Origin: Euptelea pleiosperma
Taxonomy: Eukaryota; Streptophyta; Magnoliopsida; Ranunculales; Eupteleaceae
DNA length: 64,000 nt
Assembly: GCA_035048495.1 (NCBI GenBank)
Contig: CM068540.1
Coordinates: forward strand, 2,836,829 to 2,900,828
Direction: 5' to 3'
Positions 53,293 to 64,000 of the stretch are shown here, piece by piece. The first letter of the stretch is position 1. Each line of letters begins with the position of its first letter. Under the pieces are notes generated by a model. That model searched no databases. It was not told the DNA's origin and was given only the letters and a program-made list of their open reading frames with translations. A program made the translations under genes and the position numbers.

Positions 53293-54216
53293 TTGAGGTT
53301 TTCTTCCCTTTTGTGAGAGAGAGATCAAAGAGATGGGAGTCACGGGCTTAATATGGAAGGATGGTCGAGATGGTTGTCGACCAGGAGACATCAATGAAGA
53401 TCAGAGAGATCGTATGATCAGACGGTAGATCGGATGGCGATCGAACGGAGGAATTGAGGGATGAAAGAATTAGAATGATGATGATTGGCCTAGTGAGGGA
53501 TTAAATGAGTGATAGGGAAGAGATCGTGTGGTGAGAATGACAATCGGATGGTCGATCAAATGATCGATTGGTTGAAGTGGAGAGGAGAGAAAGAGAATAA
53601 TAGAAAATACAGAGGAATGAGCTGTCAAAAGGTCTCCCTGGTCTTCACTGTGTCCTTTCTCACGCTTCACCAGTAGAGCAGACTATCATTTCTTGTTGAT
53701 TAATGCAGCTTTAAACGCTTTGGTTCGTCTCTTGGTCATTGGCTCTCCCGCTCTCTTCGTTCTTTGGGCCGACTCTTCGGTCCTCTTATCCAGTTTGCAT
53801 TTGGCCTATATCTTCTAGTTATAGCCTGTAGGCTCTTTAAGCTTTGATAATGGGCTTTTCTGATCGATGTGGGCTCGCAAGTGTCGAGAATTGTCCCATC
53901 GGGGTTTCTTGCGACAGAAGAAGTGCGTAATGAGACTTTATCAGAACGACTTAATGTCTAGACTTCTAGAAATGCGTTTAATGCATGCAAATATACCATT
54001 TCGTCCAGAAAAATGTGTTCTACGCAACAGAAGAGACTCTTACGTAGAAAAGTAGATAAGTAGAGCATTTTACGTAAGAGAATGCAATAACGCTAAAAGG
54101 ATAATTGCTTAAAATAAGCACTTTTGAGCGAATATCAGCAATGAATCAGGAATCCCTTACCATTCTAATTATCCACAGTTAGAATCTTATTTAGGATTAT
54201 TGTTCATGCGAAAAAA

Positions 54217-54840
54217 AAACTTACATTAGATGGAACATACCCATACAATTTGAAAAAGTTGATTTACCCCCATGACCCGGTCCATCGTCCATGACCATCT
54301 TGACTTATATTAACAAACTATTTTTTTAAAGGACAAAAATGCCTCTTTCTTCAACTTTTGAACAAGCAGGAACATTTGGGTTTGGCAGAAAAACCCAACC
54401 CCAAATCAAACGATTGTGGTGGATGCCTGACCACAAGATTCCAATGGATTGGCCACCCATCACTGGTGACCAACCTACTGAAAGTCTCGTGGCTAGCCGA
54501 CCACTACTCTGGCGAGTAAACCTAACTTAAAAAAAAAAATAGAATTCAAATTGCTTGTCGAAGTGGTAATTGGCTAACCACGAGAGTTTGGTAGGTTGGT
54601 CACTGGTGATGGATGGGCAATCTATTGGAGTCACATGGCCGACCGAACACCACTCTGGCGAGCAATTTGAAAACCTATGTTCTTACAGAAAACATTAAAA
54701 AGAGATTTTTAGAATTAAAATTGCTCATCGGAGTGGTAGTCGGCCAGCCACAAGACTCTAATAGGTTGATCGTAGATGATGGGTGGCCAACCCACTAGAA
54801 TCTCATGGTCAACCGTACTCCATGGCCATTTGATTTGGGG
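54217..54840. mobile_element. Relative of the 17468 TIR element, one end recognised
   Basis: The left part has CATACCC, TTGATTTACCCCCATGACCC-GGTCCA and AAAGGACAAAAATGCC in the order found at 17530-17630. The rest holds three copies, in alternating orientation, of a segment with CACTCTGGCGAG and TGGCCAACC (about 54440-54520, 54560-54665, 54725-54830). No right TIR found. Confidence 0.4.
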
Positions 54841-55310
54841 TTAGGGATTTGGCCCAAACTTAATACTGCTCATCAGTGCCTCTACACTTGACAAGTACTC
54901 TCTACTTGACAAGTACACTTAAATTGTCAAATATTTCTAGAGTTCATTTTCATCATTATCACTAGGTGAAAATTGGTGACCAATCCTCTTCACTTGACAA
55001 GTATTCCTGACAATGTCAGTCATACGACAATCGTGGTTCATTTCAAAGTTGGAGCCCAAGTTTGATGTGCCATGGGGACCTCTATGTTTGAGACCCCCCT
55101 CCCATACTTGTTAGGGCCTACTGACCTTATGGATGTTTGGATCACCTCTTGATGGATCTACACATTAAAAATCAATTTAATTAGTGATTTATATCCATTG
55201 GAACTAACATTTTAATAGCGTAAGTTTTGGCCGTTGCATGTGAGCATGTTTTTTGGATGCTGGCATACAAGTATTAGAAATCATCGTTTAAGCTGATATT
55301 AGGTATGTCA

Positions 55311-55745
55311 TGTTATGTTATGTAGAGCCTGATGGTGCTAGAGTACTGTACATGAAGGCACGACACTACAGCCTAGCTTCGCACTAAGCTGGGGGGGGGG
55401 GGGGGGGGGGGGGGGGGGTGGGTAGTGCGCCCCTTGTCCCAAGGGGGGATTTGAGGGGCATCATACCCGAATTTTTTTTGGGAGGTCTTTTTCCCTTATG
55501 GGCATTTTCATACTTTTACATAGAGATATGGAAACCCTAGTTCTGTCTTGGGGTTATATATATACATTGGTCGATTAAAGACGATTATTCATTGTATTGT
55601 GTGTGTTTCTTTCTTGCCTCGAAGCATAGTGGAATCGGTGTGGATCCGTGACGTGCCTCAATCTAGAGGGAACCATGTAAATCTCTGTGTTGTGAGTGAT
55701 TGCAATTTTGTTCTTTAGATTATTTATCGTTATTTTTTCCCAACA
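55311..55745 (+). mobile_element. Solo LTR, copia-like, 435 bp
   Basis: Starts TGTTATGTAG and ends TTCCCAACA. A TATATATATA promoter is near 55556-55565 and an LTR-like TCGTGACGTG...CTAGAGGGAAC tail follows. It sits inside a MITE copy whose sequence resumes right after. The exact target duplication is ambiguous (TATGT or TGTNN). Confidence 0.5.
55391..55418. repeat. 28-base G run
   Basis: Uninterrupted G from 55391 to 55418, then TGGG. Strong quadruplex potential; length may be unreliable in the assembly. Confidence 0.85.
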
Positions 55746-55800
55746 TGTATGTCCATCAAGAGGTGGACCAAACATCCATAAGATTAGTAAGCCCTAAAGG

Positions 55801-56170
55801 GCCACATTGTGTCTGTGTGAGAGAGAATAGAGGTGAAGAAGAGAGTTAAGGCAAAGATGATGAGGAAGTGAATATAAGGAAAAGAGATAGAGGTTTCAAA
55901 TAAAAAGAATGGACTGAAGCAACGATAAGAATACGAGAATACGAAGGAGCAAGATGAGAGAAAAGATGGAGTTGAAAAGGGGAGAAAGGGAAGGTATACG
56001 AGAGTGAAAATGAAAGCAAGGACGACTTGTCAAGCAAGAGAAGGAAAGAGGAAATGAGCAGCAAGTGAGCAAGTGGAAATAGGAGCACTTAGAGATGAGC
56101 GCAAGGTGGAAGAAATCAAGTTGTGCAACGAAGAAGAGCTAGAATATTATCTAGGAGGTGTTTTAGTAGC
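55801..56170. other. Purine-rich gene-free stretch
   Basis: G/A-rich plus strand (GAAGAAGAGAG, GGAAAGAGG). Open frames on the minus strand are Leu/Ser/Phe-rich by composition. No gene. Confidence 0.35.
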
Positions 56171-56176
56171 CTTAAT

Positions 56177-56475
56177 TAGGGGTGTACATTCGGGCCCGGG
56201 CCGAATTTTCAAGGAAAACCCAATCCAGCTTGAACTCGAGACCAATACTCAAGCCTAAGCCTGAGCCTGAGCCTAGCCTAGAAAGCACACCCTATCTTGG
56301 CATGAACTTGATTTTTTTAACCGAAACCCGACTAGAGTTCTTTCTCATTTTTTTGGACTTTGGGTAGGGCCCATGTAGGGGTCCTAATTCATTCAGGCTG
56401 GGATCTCTCGAAACTCGAGAAAAATTCAAAATTCGGGTTCAGGCTGGGCTGGGCTACCTGAATGTATACCCTTAG
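56177..56475. mobile_element. hAT-like MITE, about 300 bp
   Basis: Left end TAGGGGTGTACATTCGGGC and right end GAATGTATACCCTTA are inverted. Interior has CGGGCC and GGCTGGGCT words seen in plant hAT MITEs. No convincing 8 bp duplication. Confidence 0.45.
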
Positions 56476-56589
56476 GGTCTCTGGGGTAAATGAAGGGCGT
56501 GCCTACAAAGGGTCTAGTACCCCTTTGCTCGCCGCAAGGTGGAATTCAAGCCATGATGCCAAAAGATTGGTCAAATATCAAATGGAGGT

Positions 56590-57480
56590 GGTGGCATAGG
56601 AAGGATTGAGGTACTTTGTTTTTTCTTTTACAATTGAGAGAGAGTCTCGCATCGGTTAAAGAAAGAAAGTTTATTTTCCTTATAAGGCATAAAGTATACT
56701 TTTACATATGTACATGCACACATGTGGAGAAGACACAAACGCGCGCGTGTGCAAATGTCGATTGGACATTTTTAGGGCCTTTTAGAGGCGTACCTAGCAC
56801 TTCACATCATCGCGAGGAGTTGAGGATCTTTGATTTTTGGCCGTTGATTGATCAACAGATGATTTGGATGACGTAGATTGATGCAATTGAAGATCCTAAC
56901 GGTTATCTTTGACGGTCCCGACGGTTACAAATGATCCAACGGTCATATCGACTTGTGAGATCAGTCTGAACCACATAATCTTATGATGGCATGTATGGAT
57001 GCAGATTGATCCGATCTAACCGTCAATCAGATTTGGATCACTAAGATCTAACTGTCAATTAGATTTGGACCACTCAGATCTAACTGCCAATTAAATCTGG
57101 ATAACTCATATAGAATCGCCAATCAAATCTGGACCGTATGATCCAAATGGCGTCTATTCATAATAGGCACAAACTTGTCTCTTTAAGACAAAGCTTGGAA
57201 TTGAGACAAACACATTGAAATTCACACAAATCTCTTTCTTGTACAAGAATTATAATAGAGTTTTGGGTAACATTAGTTTTGCAAAAAATAGAGTGTTTGG
57301 ATTGATCGAATTGTGCATAATTCGATCTCAACCATCGTGATTAAGGGGCTTCATTGTATCCTGAAGACGTTCTCTCAAACACAATCATTGGGCACATGAT
57401 CACAGCTTAAAAATTCTGGTGGTTCAAAAATTTTCTCGTTACATGGCCAAAGTCCCATGTTTTTACCATGTATGCCCACC
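56590..57480 (+). mobile_element. LTR-like sequence, copia type possible
   Basis: GTCTCGCATCGGTTAAAGAA followed by TTCCTTATAAGGC near 56640-56690 is common in plant copia LTRs. A tandem repeat is at 57014-57140. No partner LTR or coding region. Confidence 0.3.
57014..57140. repeat. 32 bp tandem repeat, four units
   Basis: Units of the form ATCTAACYGTCAATYAGATT followed by TGGAYCACT, starting near 57014, 57046, 57078 and 57110. The last is diverged. Confidence 0.7.
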
Positions 57481-57954
57481 TAAAAAAAAAGTTGAAAATA
57501 CAAACAAGTTCCTATTCCCATTCTCTGTAGAGCCACCGTCCTAACAAAAAACAAAAGAGAGACTTCACTAGAGGAGAAAATGAAGCTAGCGGATGAGAAA
57601 AATCGAACCCTCCGCCACTGCTTCTATCTCTCTCTCCCCCCTCTCTCTCTTGCAAGAGAGAGATAGAGAGCACAGTGGGGTGGGGGAGAGAGAGAGTGCG
57701 GTGGTAAAAGGGAGGAAGAAGAATCGAAAATAGGGTTTTGGTTTTCCATGATTTCTTTTTCATGTGGGTAGAGAGAATGTGGGTGTAGAAGGAAAATTTC
57801 AGATCTCAAGGTGGCCATACAAAGAAAAAAAAACGCGGGTGCCAATATCCCGTCCCCAAGTAGGCATGTTTCATGCACGGAGAGGGTGAAACAAGTGGAC
57901 AGATCCGTCACCTTAATTACCACGTATAAGGAAACCCTGTGGGTGAGAGTTCTT

Positions 57955-58131
57955 CTCTCCAAAAAAAACGGCGGGATTTTTGAAGCGGCGATCATGCGCT
58001 AATGATCGCGCGCCACATATACCCATGTTTACTTTTAAAAAAAATTTAGACCAAATCCTAAACCTAGGATACATGTGGCTTGCGATCATTTAGCGGATGA
58101 TCGCCGCTTCAAAAATTTTCTCTCTGTCCGT
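57955..58131. repeat. Inverted repeat with GC-rich arms
   Basis: Arm 57968-58025 (TTTTTGAAGCGGCGATCAT, GCGCTAATGATCGCG, CCACAT) and arm 58066-58120 (ACATGTGGCTTGCGATCATT, ATGATCGCCGCTTCAAAAA) are inverted. Likely a MITE; it lies upstream of the ELMO gene. Confidence 0.55.
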
Positions 58132-58849
58132 AAAGGAAACGTTACCTTGGCTGTAAATTGAAAAAAAAAAACAAAAACTTCTTTTCCATGCCTCTCTGCA
58201 TGGGGATCTACAAGAGTGAGATGTAAGAGACCAGGTTTCGAATTCCAATCTACAGCTCTCATTGTTTAGTATATATAATTTTATATGGTAATGTCTATTC
58301 CAGAGCTCTCTTAGCCATGGGCTTTCTCCATTACATGCCTTGCCTCCGAAGATTTTTCTCCCTTACTTTGTTATCTATATGTGCAGATTCTCTAAAGATT
58401 CAAGGCAAAAATCGGTTTTAGATTTATGGGTCCTCAGTATACTGATTGAAAGGTTAGAACCCCATTTGATTTTGGTCTCTTTTGTTTGATATCTTTCATG
58501 TTTGAATCCATGCTTTGTGGGATGGATTGTACTTTGTTAGAATGGGAATTCTCTTTGTTGAGTTTTTATTTTTTATGACAGTTTTGTTGAAATTTCTTGG
58601 AGAACTGTTTGTGGGTATGATGCTAATTGGGTTCATGCATTGCAATTTTGGAGAAATTTGAGAGTTTTTTTTTATGGGAAATTTTGGGGAAAAAAAAAGA
58701 ACCATGGGTCTTGGAGAGTTGTTAAAATGGGAATGAGTTTTAGTGAAATTTTTGGGAGAATTGTTTGTGGATTTGATATCAATTGTGTTCATTTGTTAGA
58801 GTTTTGTAGGGAGTATTTTTTATTGTTAATTTTGGGCAAAATAAGATTT

Positions 58850-59205
58850 GAAAAATTTTACAAGACAACATTAAGACCGACTGTTTTGTGGAGTTGAATG
58901 TTGGGCAATCAAGAAACATGTTTATAGGATGGGTGTAGCAGAGACGAGGATGAGTGCAAAAACATGAAAGGATAGGGAAATTCAATTGAGATGGTTTGGG
59001 CATGTACAATGAAGACCACAATTGGCACCAGTTAGAAGAGTTTCTTTGGTACAAGTTGAAGGCTATGAAAGGGAGAGAGGAAGGTCAAAAATGACATGGA
59101 GTGAGTTAGTAAGAAAGGATTTGAAGACACATGCCTTGACTCAGCTATTAACTTTGTTGGTTGACATTTTGCAATGAACTGTGAGGAAACAGAAAGAAAA
59201 GGCAT
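58850..59205 (+). pseudogene. LINE reverse-transcriptase C-terminal fragment
   Basis: Translation shows FYKTTLRPTVLW, then with a frameshift ECWAIKKHVYRMGVAE, then LRWFGHVQ and ERGRSKMTWSELVRKD. This is the well-known C-terminal end of plant L1-type reverse transcriptases (normally RPAMLYG..., LRWFGHV). Several stops and frameshifts. It lies on the sense strand of the ELMO gene's 5' region, probably in its 5' UTR intron. Confidence 0.65.
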
Positions 59206-59607
59206 CACACAGCTATCAACTATGCAAGAGTTATTCTCCTCTTTGTTTATACCTCATGATGGTTTCTTTTTTGGCTAATTTTGTGAGTGGCCATAGAATT
59301 CTTCTGAAATCTTTTTCTTGCCCCTAATTTATGTGAAACATGTGTTTGAAATTGATTTCTGATGCTTTCTTCCTTTTGTTTTAGATGGACTATTGTTGTT
59401 GCTAGGTGTTAATGAATGTATTTTCTATTGAACTCTTGATGCGATATGGAACAGAACTTACTGTATCATATTAAGTGGATACTGAATTTCTCGTTTTGCT
59501 CAACTTGTGCTTTGATGTAAAATAAAAATACCATAAGTGCTTTAAATTATGCTTTTTGATGTTTTATTTGTTCGCATGGAAGATTTATCTTTTTACATTT
59601 CTATCAG
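59206..59607 (+). other. Probable 3' part of the ELMO 5' UTR intron
   Basis: T-rich sequence ending TTACATTTCTATCAG at 59607, a good plant 3' splice site. The donor and the first exon are not located; they should lie upstream of the LINE fragment. Confidence 0.4.
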
Positions 59608-59638
59608 GCATAACTGGTGAAGCCCGGCAGACTTATTT

Positions 59639-62600
59639 ATGACATCGAGGACTTTGAGGAGAAGGCTCCATCATGGGGATGTCGATGGGAAAAAGCATGA
59701 GCAATTGGAGAAATCGGAAATGGATGACTTGAATGAACCTTTACTAGGGAATTGTGAGTATGATCATAGGCGCTCAGAGGTGAGACTTTTTCTACTTTCT
59801 TACTGTGCTGTTGGTATAATAGTGGGATGAAAAATGTGGTGGAAGCTATTTCTTACTCGGGTCGATTATACGTTAATACTCGTAGGGATACACTCTAGAA
59901 GATCTCTGGGACGTTGAACATAAAAAGGAACAGATCCATTGGACCTTTCTTTTCTCCCACTTTATAGCTCAATGGGCACAGTGGTTAGGTAAGGAGTTTG
60001 TTTATCATAGTTTTGATAGTTGTGTTTGCTGGTGAAGTTTATCATCACTTGAACCTTAAACTTTAAGTCTAAAATGTCTTTGGTTTCCTTCAAGAAGATA
60101 GCCAAGTGATGGTGTGTTTGCCATAGTTTTTCTACCATTATAATGTGAAGAAGCACAAATTTCATGCTTTTCCATCGTATGAGATCAACATGAATCCCAA
60201 ATCCATCTTGATTGATGTAGTAAGCATCTGATCATTGATTGGATCATCCTGAGAGAAGTATCATTTATTGATTAATGAAATCATCTGAATGAGGGCAGAA
60301 GCATGTGATTTCATGCTCCAGCACAGTATAAAGTATGACCTCATCTTTCTTCCATGCTGTCTCCTTTTGTGTTTACCTAATTAGACATGCTCATCACTTT
60401 CTATCTCAATATTGTGAAATTACTTAAAGGAATGAACCGGATTTTTGCTGGATATTAAACCTTACAAATGTATATTATTAGGTGACAGAAAATATTTCTA
60501 TACATTACATGTATTGTATAGAAGCCTTAGTCAAATGAGAGATAAAATTTAATGAAGCTTGCCTTTTAGTTATGATGTTGTATGAGTGTCATTTTGTATA
60601 GATAAATTTCCCTTCTAATTTCTTCAACGTGCCTTAACTATTTGCCATAAATTTCCCTTATCTTTCTTCGATATGCCTTAACTATTTACCTGATACATTT
60701 GTTGCATATGGAGATAGAGGGGAATAAGGGAGTGAATTTGTTTTCCATAAATAGGGCAATTAGGAATGATGAGAACAAACTTCAAGGACTAAATGATTAA
60801 GTGTTCTGTTTACAATACATAAGGGCATTTTAGGAATGAGAGTATGATAAACAGCTGAGCAACTAAACAGCAAGGTTCTCTTTATAATAGTATAAGAATT
60901 CGGAGCACCCGAATGGATTCTTTTTCTATTCACCATCCAATAAGGCTGATAATAAATCACTCGTCTAGTTAAAACACAATGGACAATCATGTAATATAAT
61001 TTAGCCTATCATATCCAAGTGCGACATACTCTTTGGGTACACGTTGGAGTAATTTTTAAACTTGTAGTCCTTCCCCTATATTGATAATTTCATCTTGGTC
61101 TTTCTAGCAAATATTGTCCTTGGGTCTGGATCACTTCTTGGAAGGCTGTTGCCTCTTCCTGCTCCCAATCATAAAGGACAAGACAAGAAAATCATTCCAG
61201 TTTCTCTCAGTCCTTTACAGGTAAGACCCAGCAAGGTTCACTTGAAGCATTTTTTTGCCATATTCAGTTTTTTAAGTTATGAGCAAGAAACAAATATTGA
61301 TTTTTTGATCGATTATAATATATGCTTAATAAATCACTGTTGCGTAGCTGCCTCTTATCTCATTTAGTTGATTTAGCAGCAAAGATCTTTTTTTTCCTTC
61401 TCTGTCATTTTACATTGAACATAATGTATATGAAAAACTATTAAGGATTTTGCGGGTCTACCAATAATGCAAAACTATTTAGGATTCTGCTCATTTAATG
61501 AATGGAGTAATTATATTAAGAGGAAAAAGAGATATAAGAGGAGATTTAGGGTAGAGAGTTCCCATGTACAAGTTCCATATACACCGGACTTGGCCATTGA
61601 TTTAGCTAATTCAATACAGCTTCTATGAGTCTGCACAAAAGTAATTCCAAAGGCTCTACAAAGATGCTGGATGTGATTAAATGCGAAACCAAAGAGTTAC
61701 TGGGCCATCTGAGAAAGAGAGAAAGTCTGTCTCTTGCAAAAGACTGAACAAACTCTGAAATGCTTTAAAATAATACTTCAATAAATAGATAATTATCAAT
61801 CTGAATTCAGTTTTAGAAAACTCAGATTTGATTCATAAATAAGTCTTTCTATTTCCAAGTTTATGAAATTACGGGGAGGAGCTTAGTCAAACCAAGGGCT
61901 TATATTAATTTTGAAAATTTTCATAAATGAAAGTTGGTAATAGGAAGTTCATCGACGAGTTTTGCTGTTCATTTTATACTGCTTCAAGTGCAATAATAAG
62001 ATATGTTAATATCCAAGTTGCATGAATGTGAATGTCTTGGAAGCATCTGTGTAATGTTCAACTTAAATGGAATATTAAAGTAACTTTTTTCCTATTTGTC
62101 TACAACATAGAGAATCTAACAACATTAAAATTCTACACATAATAGAAAATAGATGGCTTTGAAGGTAGTAGATCTGTTGAAGTCCTGGTGGCAGTAGCTG
62201 GTTGTAGGAGTTAGCAAAGGTTCCCAAGCAGGAGCAGGAGAAGCATCTTGGGCAGAAGCCCTTTGAAATTATGGTCAAGATCCTTCGCTTTTGAATCCAT
62301 TTTAAGGCCTATTCAGAGGCTATAAGGAGCATCTGAACATCTCCTGTTGGTGAGATCAGGACGTGCTGTGTGCTTGCCATGATGTGGCTTTTGGCAACTG
62401 GATTGCATTGACCTTAAGCCTACCAAATGCAATGGACATCTCCTATGTGTCTAGGAAAAAGGTTTTTCTACAAACCGGCTTGAATAGGGGGATGCTTCTT
62501 GTTAAACATGCAGCCACCAGCAAACCCAGTATTCTGATATGTCTATCCAGTTAATTTGATAACACAAAAAGATTTTCTAGATAAATTCACATATATTAAG

Positions 62601-62912
62601 ACTATATAATAGTGGTCTTCCCATTTTTCTAGCATTTTCAATTTCGTGGGTACCATTTTTCATTCAGCTCTATAACCTTATCTGCAATGTAATCTTTGCT
62701 CACTTCTCATATATTTTCTTCTCCTCAAGGATTTGAATTTGTATCTTTTCTATGTAATAATGGATGTTTTGTTGATAAAATAATGACAACCATTATTATA
62801 TCAAATGTGTTATCTTTGTTGCTTTAATTTTGTAATCATCCAGGAAGAAACACTGAGAAATATACAGCAAAGGTTGGAAGTCCCCTTTGATGGTACCTGT
62901 GTGGAACATCAA
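59639..62912 (+). CDS. ELMO domain-containing protein, 5' exons (partial gene)
   Basis: Coding exons: 59639-59779, 59886-59988, 61108-61220, 62844-62912. All have GT donors and AG acceptors, and the frame runs on: 47 codons, 34 plus one base, two bases plus 37 codons, 23 codons. Together 142 residues, no stop; the rest is off the right edge. The N-terminus (MTSRTLRRRLHHGDVDG, later DDLNEPLLGN), QIHWTFLFSHFIAQWAQWL, NIVLGSGSLLGRLLPLP and PLQEETLRNIQQRLEVPFDG match, from memory, plant ELMO/CED-12 family proteins, in which the ELMO domain proper follows. ELMO proteins act on small GTPases; some Arabidopsis members set pollen aperture sites. The start is the first ATG of an exon preceded by an acceptor at 59606-59607. 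Intron 2 is 1,119 bp and intron 3 1,623 bp. Confidence 0.9.
59989..61107 (+). other. ELMO intron 2
   Basis: Starts GTAAGG, ends TTTCTAG. AT-rich. No repeat end or gene is recognised inside. Confidence 0.7.
61221..62843 (+). other. ELMO intron 3
   Basis: Starts GTAAGACC, ends AATCATCCAG. The middle (about 61490-62540) has a less AT-rich texture and may hold an old insertion, but no ends, motif or partner copy could be identified. Confidence 0.65.
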
Positions 62913-63313
62913 GTAAGCTTCATTCTAGACTTAATCACCATCTTTTTTTTTCATGATGTCTGCTCATATTGTCTTTTGAACATATTGCAAAATGTGTTCG
63001 TTTTGTCTCTGTTGAGTTTGTGTAGTTCAACGGTGGCTTCATTTTTTATTTTGTTTAATAACGAAATTTCTTAAGAAATTAAGATATAGAAATGATAAAC
63101 AAAGTTAAGAAATTTCGTAGGTGCTTAGAATGCTCATCACCAAAAAAGGAATAGAAATCCTCATTGGTCACTGATGATTTTCTTTTAAAGTAAGTTCGAG
63201 GTGGCAACATGGGGTTCTCTTTCAAGGATCACCCGTGGTTTAAATATTTGAATACATGTCAAACAATATATTTTGAATATCACAGCATTGCAGCAATTTA
63301 AGTTTATGTTGCA

Positions 63314-64000
63314 ATCATCATCATCATCACCATGAGCCTTATCCTGACGATATAGGGTCGACTATTGGAATCCTTTCCCTCCATTCAATTGTCTAAAGTT
63401 ATTTCTTCCGTTAAGGCAAGTTTTTTGAAAGCTTCAATCATCATCATCATCATCATCATCATCACCATGAGCCTTATCCCAACGATATAGGGTCGACTAC
63501 TGGAATCCTTTTCCTCCATTCAATTGTCTAAAGTAATAGCTTCTTTCAAAACCTCAAGCCAAGTCCGTTTTGGTGTTCTCGTTGCCCTTTTAAACCCTTC
63601 GAATTTCACATTCCTCCTCACTGGTGCTGTCATTGGTTTTTGTCGTACATAACCAAACCATTTCAATCGGCTTCCTTATTTTGTCACTTGTTGGGGATAC
63701 TCTTATATTTTCACGAATGCATTGATTTGTAATTTTTTCTTTTTTAGTCTTTCCTCACATCCATCTAACCATCCTCATCTTGTCTACACTCATTTTATGA
63801 ACATGTTGTTCCCAACTTTCTGCTCTATAAAGCATCGTCGATCTCATTGCCATCTTATAGAATTTTCTTTTTAGTTTGATTGATATGCGTTGATCACATA
63901 GCACTCTAGAAACACATCTCTATTTTAGCCACCCAGCTTTAATTCTATGGGCAATGTTCTCCTCAGTCTTTCCATCCTTATGAATAATGGTACCATTGTA
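63314..64000 (-). mobile_element. L1-type LINE 3' end(s), antisense in ELMO intron 4
   Basis: From 64000 down to about 63437 the minus strand encodes LINE reverse-transcriptase C-terminus: IIHKDGKTEENIAHRIKAGW, then HVHKMSVDKMRMVRWM and LKWFGYVRQKPMTAPVRRN, RTPKRTWLEVLKEA, with stops and frameshifts. The tail is (ATG)n on the minus strand (63437-63465). A second, short 3' end of the same family with its own (CAT)n run lies at 63314-63430. The element continues past the window edge. Confidence 0.7.

Larger units (their letters stand above)
51394..54177 (-). mobile_element. Purine-rich LTR-like block, possibly a solo LTR
   Basis: Left end TGTAATTATCC and right end ATTATCCACA could be the TG...CA termini of a minus-strand LTR; no matching target duplication is seen. 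The plus strand is G/A-rich: GAGAGA (51600-51800), (GAA)n around 52560-52830. The pyrimidine strand gives long open frames of Pro/Ser/Leu (51842-52954) caused by composition, not genes. TTGCAGACCTGCAACTCC at about 52522 recalls gypsy LTRs. Confidence 0.3.
55085..55800. mobile_element. Diverged G-box MITE interrupted by a solo LTR
   Basis: Left part 55108-55305 (CTTATGGATGTTTGGATCACC, TTAGTGATTTATATCCATTGG) and right part 55746-55800 (AGGTGGACCAAACATCC) are arms of the family. The G-box is not kept. Confidence 0.4.

Noticed and set aside
58195..58265. CCAGGTTTCGAATTCC near a possible A-box
   Set aside because: No tRNA fold or SINE boundaries; may be chance in the ELMO upstream region.
63312..63470. 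(CAT)n runs with a repeated neighbour, briefly considered as an array of direct repeats
   Set aside because: The runs are tails of LINE 3' ends; only two copies, no spacer structure.

Overview
The window is nuclear DNA from a flowering plant. It is AT-rich and holds two intron-era plant genes, a plant Athila-type Ty3/gypsy retrotransposon primed by tRNA-Asp, many MITEs, Helitrons and L1-type LINE pieces. The species cannot be fixed from the sequence; nothing looks bacterial or viral, and I see no CRISPR array, rRNA or convincing tRNA gene.

Only two host genes are supported. (1) An intronless, apparently intact presenilin (gamma-secretase catalytic subunit, 485 aa) at 35082-36539, with a TATA box about 90 bp upstream of its start. 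(2) The 5' part of a plant ELMO-domain gene: four coding exons between 59639 and 62912, all with GT/AG junctions and a continuous reading frame, running off the right edge. Its start codon lies in an exon preceded by a 3' splice site, so the gene has an intron in its 5' UTR.

Layout. 1-5000: a cluster of palindromic MITEs, many of one family whose arms carry a CACGTG G-box. 5155-19240: an array of three roughly 1.03 kb tandem units; the middle unit was hit by a 10.3 kb Athila element (6466-16776, perfect 5 bp target duplication, near-identical LTRs) and by an 884 bp TIR element carrying what looks like a captured host-gene piece. 19.3-25.9 kb: decayed copia and transposon-protein remnants, a large MITE with internal tandem repeats and a hAT-like element with an 8 bp target duplication. 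25.9-29.8 kb: nested non-autonomous Helitrons. 30-34.8 kb: LTR-like sequence, a TTGAC-rich degenerate minisatellite and nested palindromes leading to the presenilin promoter. 37.6-44.6 kb: a diverged segmental duplication with lineage-specific insertions. 45.2-50.6 kb: Helitrons abutting head to tail, two on the minus strand and four on the plus strand. 50.7-57.5 kb: more MITEs, a LINE remnant, a purine-rich LTR-like block and a solo LTR with a 28-base G run. 57.5-64 kb: the ELMO gene with LINE fragments in its introns.

The two genes show no sign of acting together; the main story is transposon nesting. Because many insertions interrupt a repeat that has another copy in the window, empty sites can be read directly and insertion order inferred. 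The most unusual structures are the stack of abutting Helitrons, the G-box MITE family with one copy just upstream of presenilin, and the gene-capturing TIR element.
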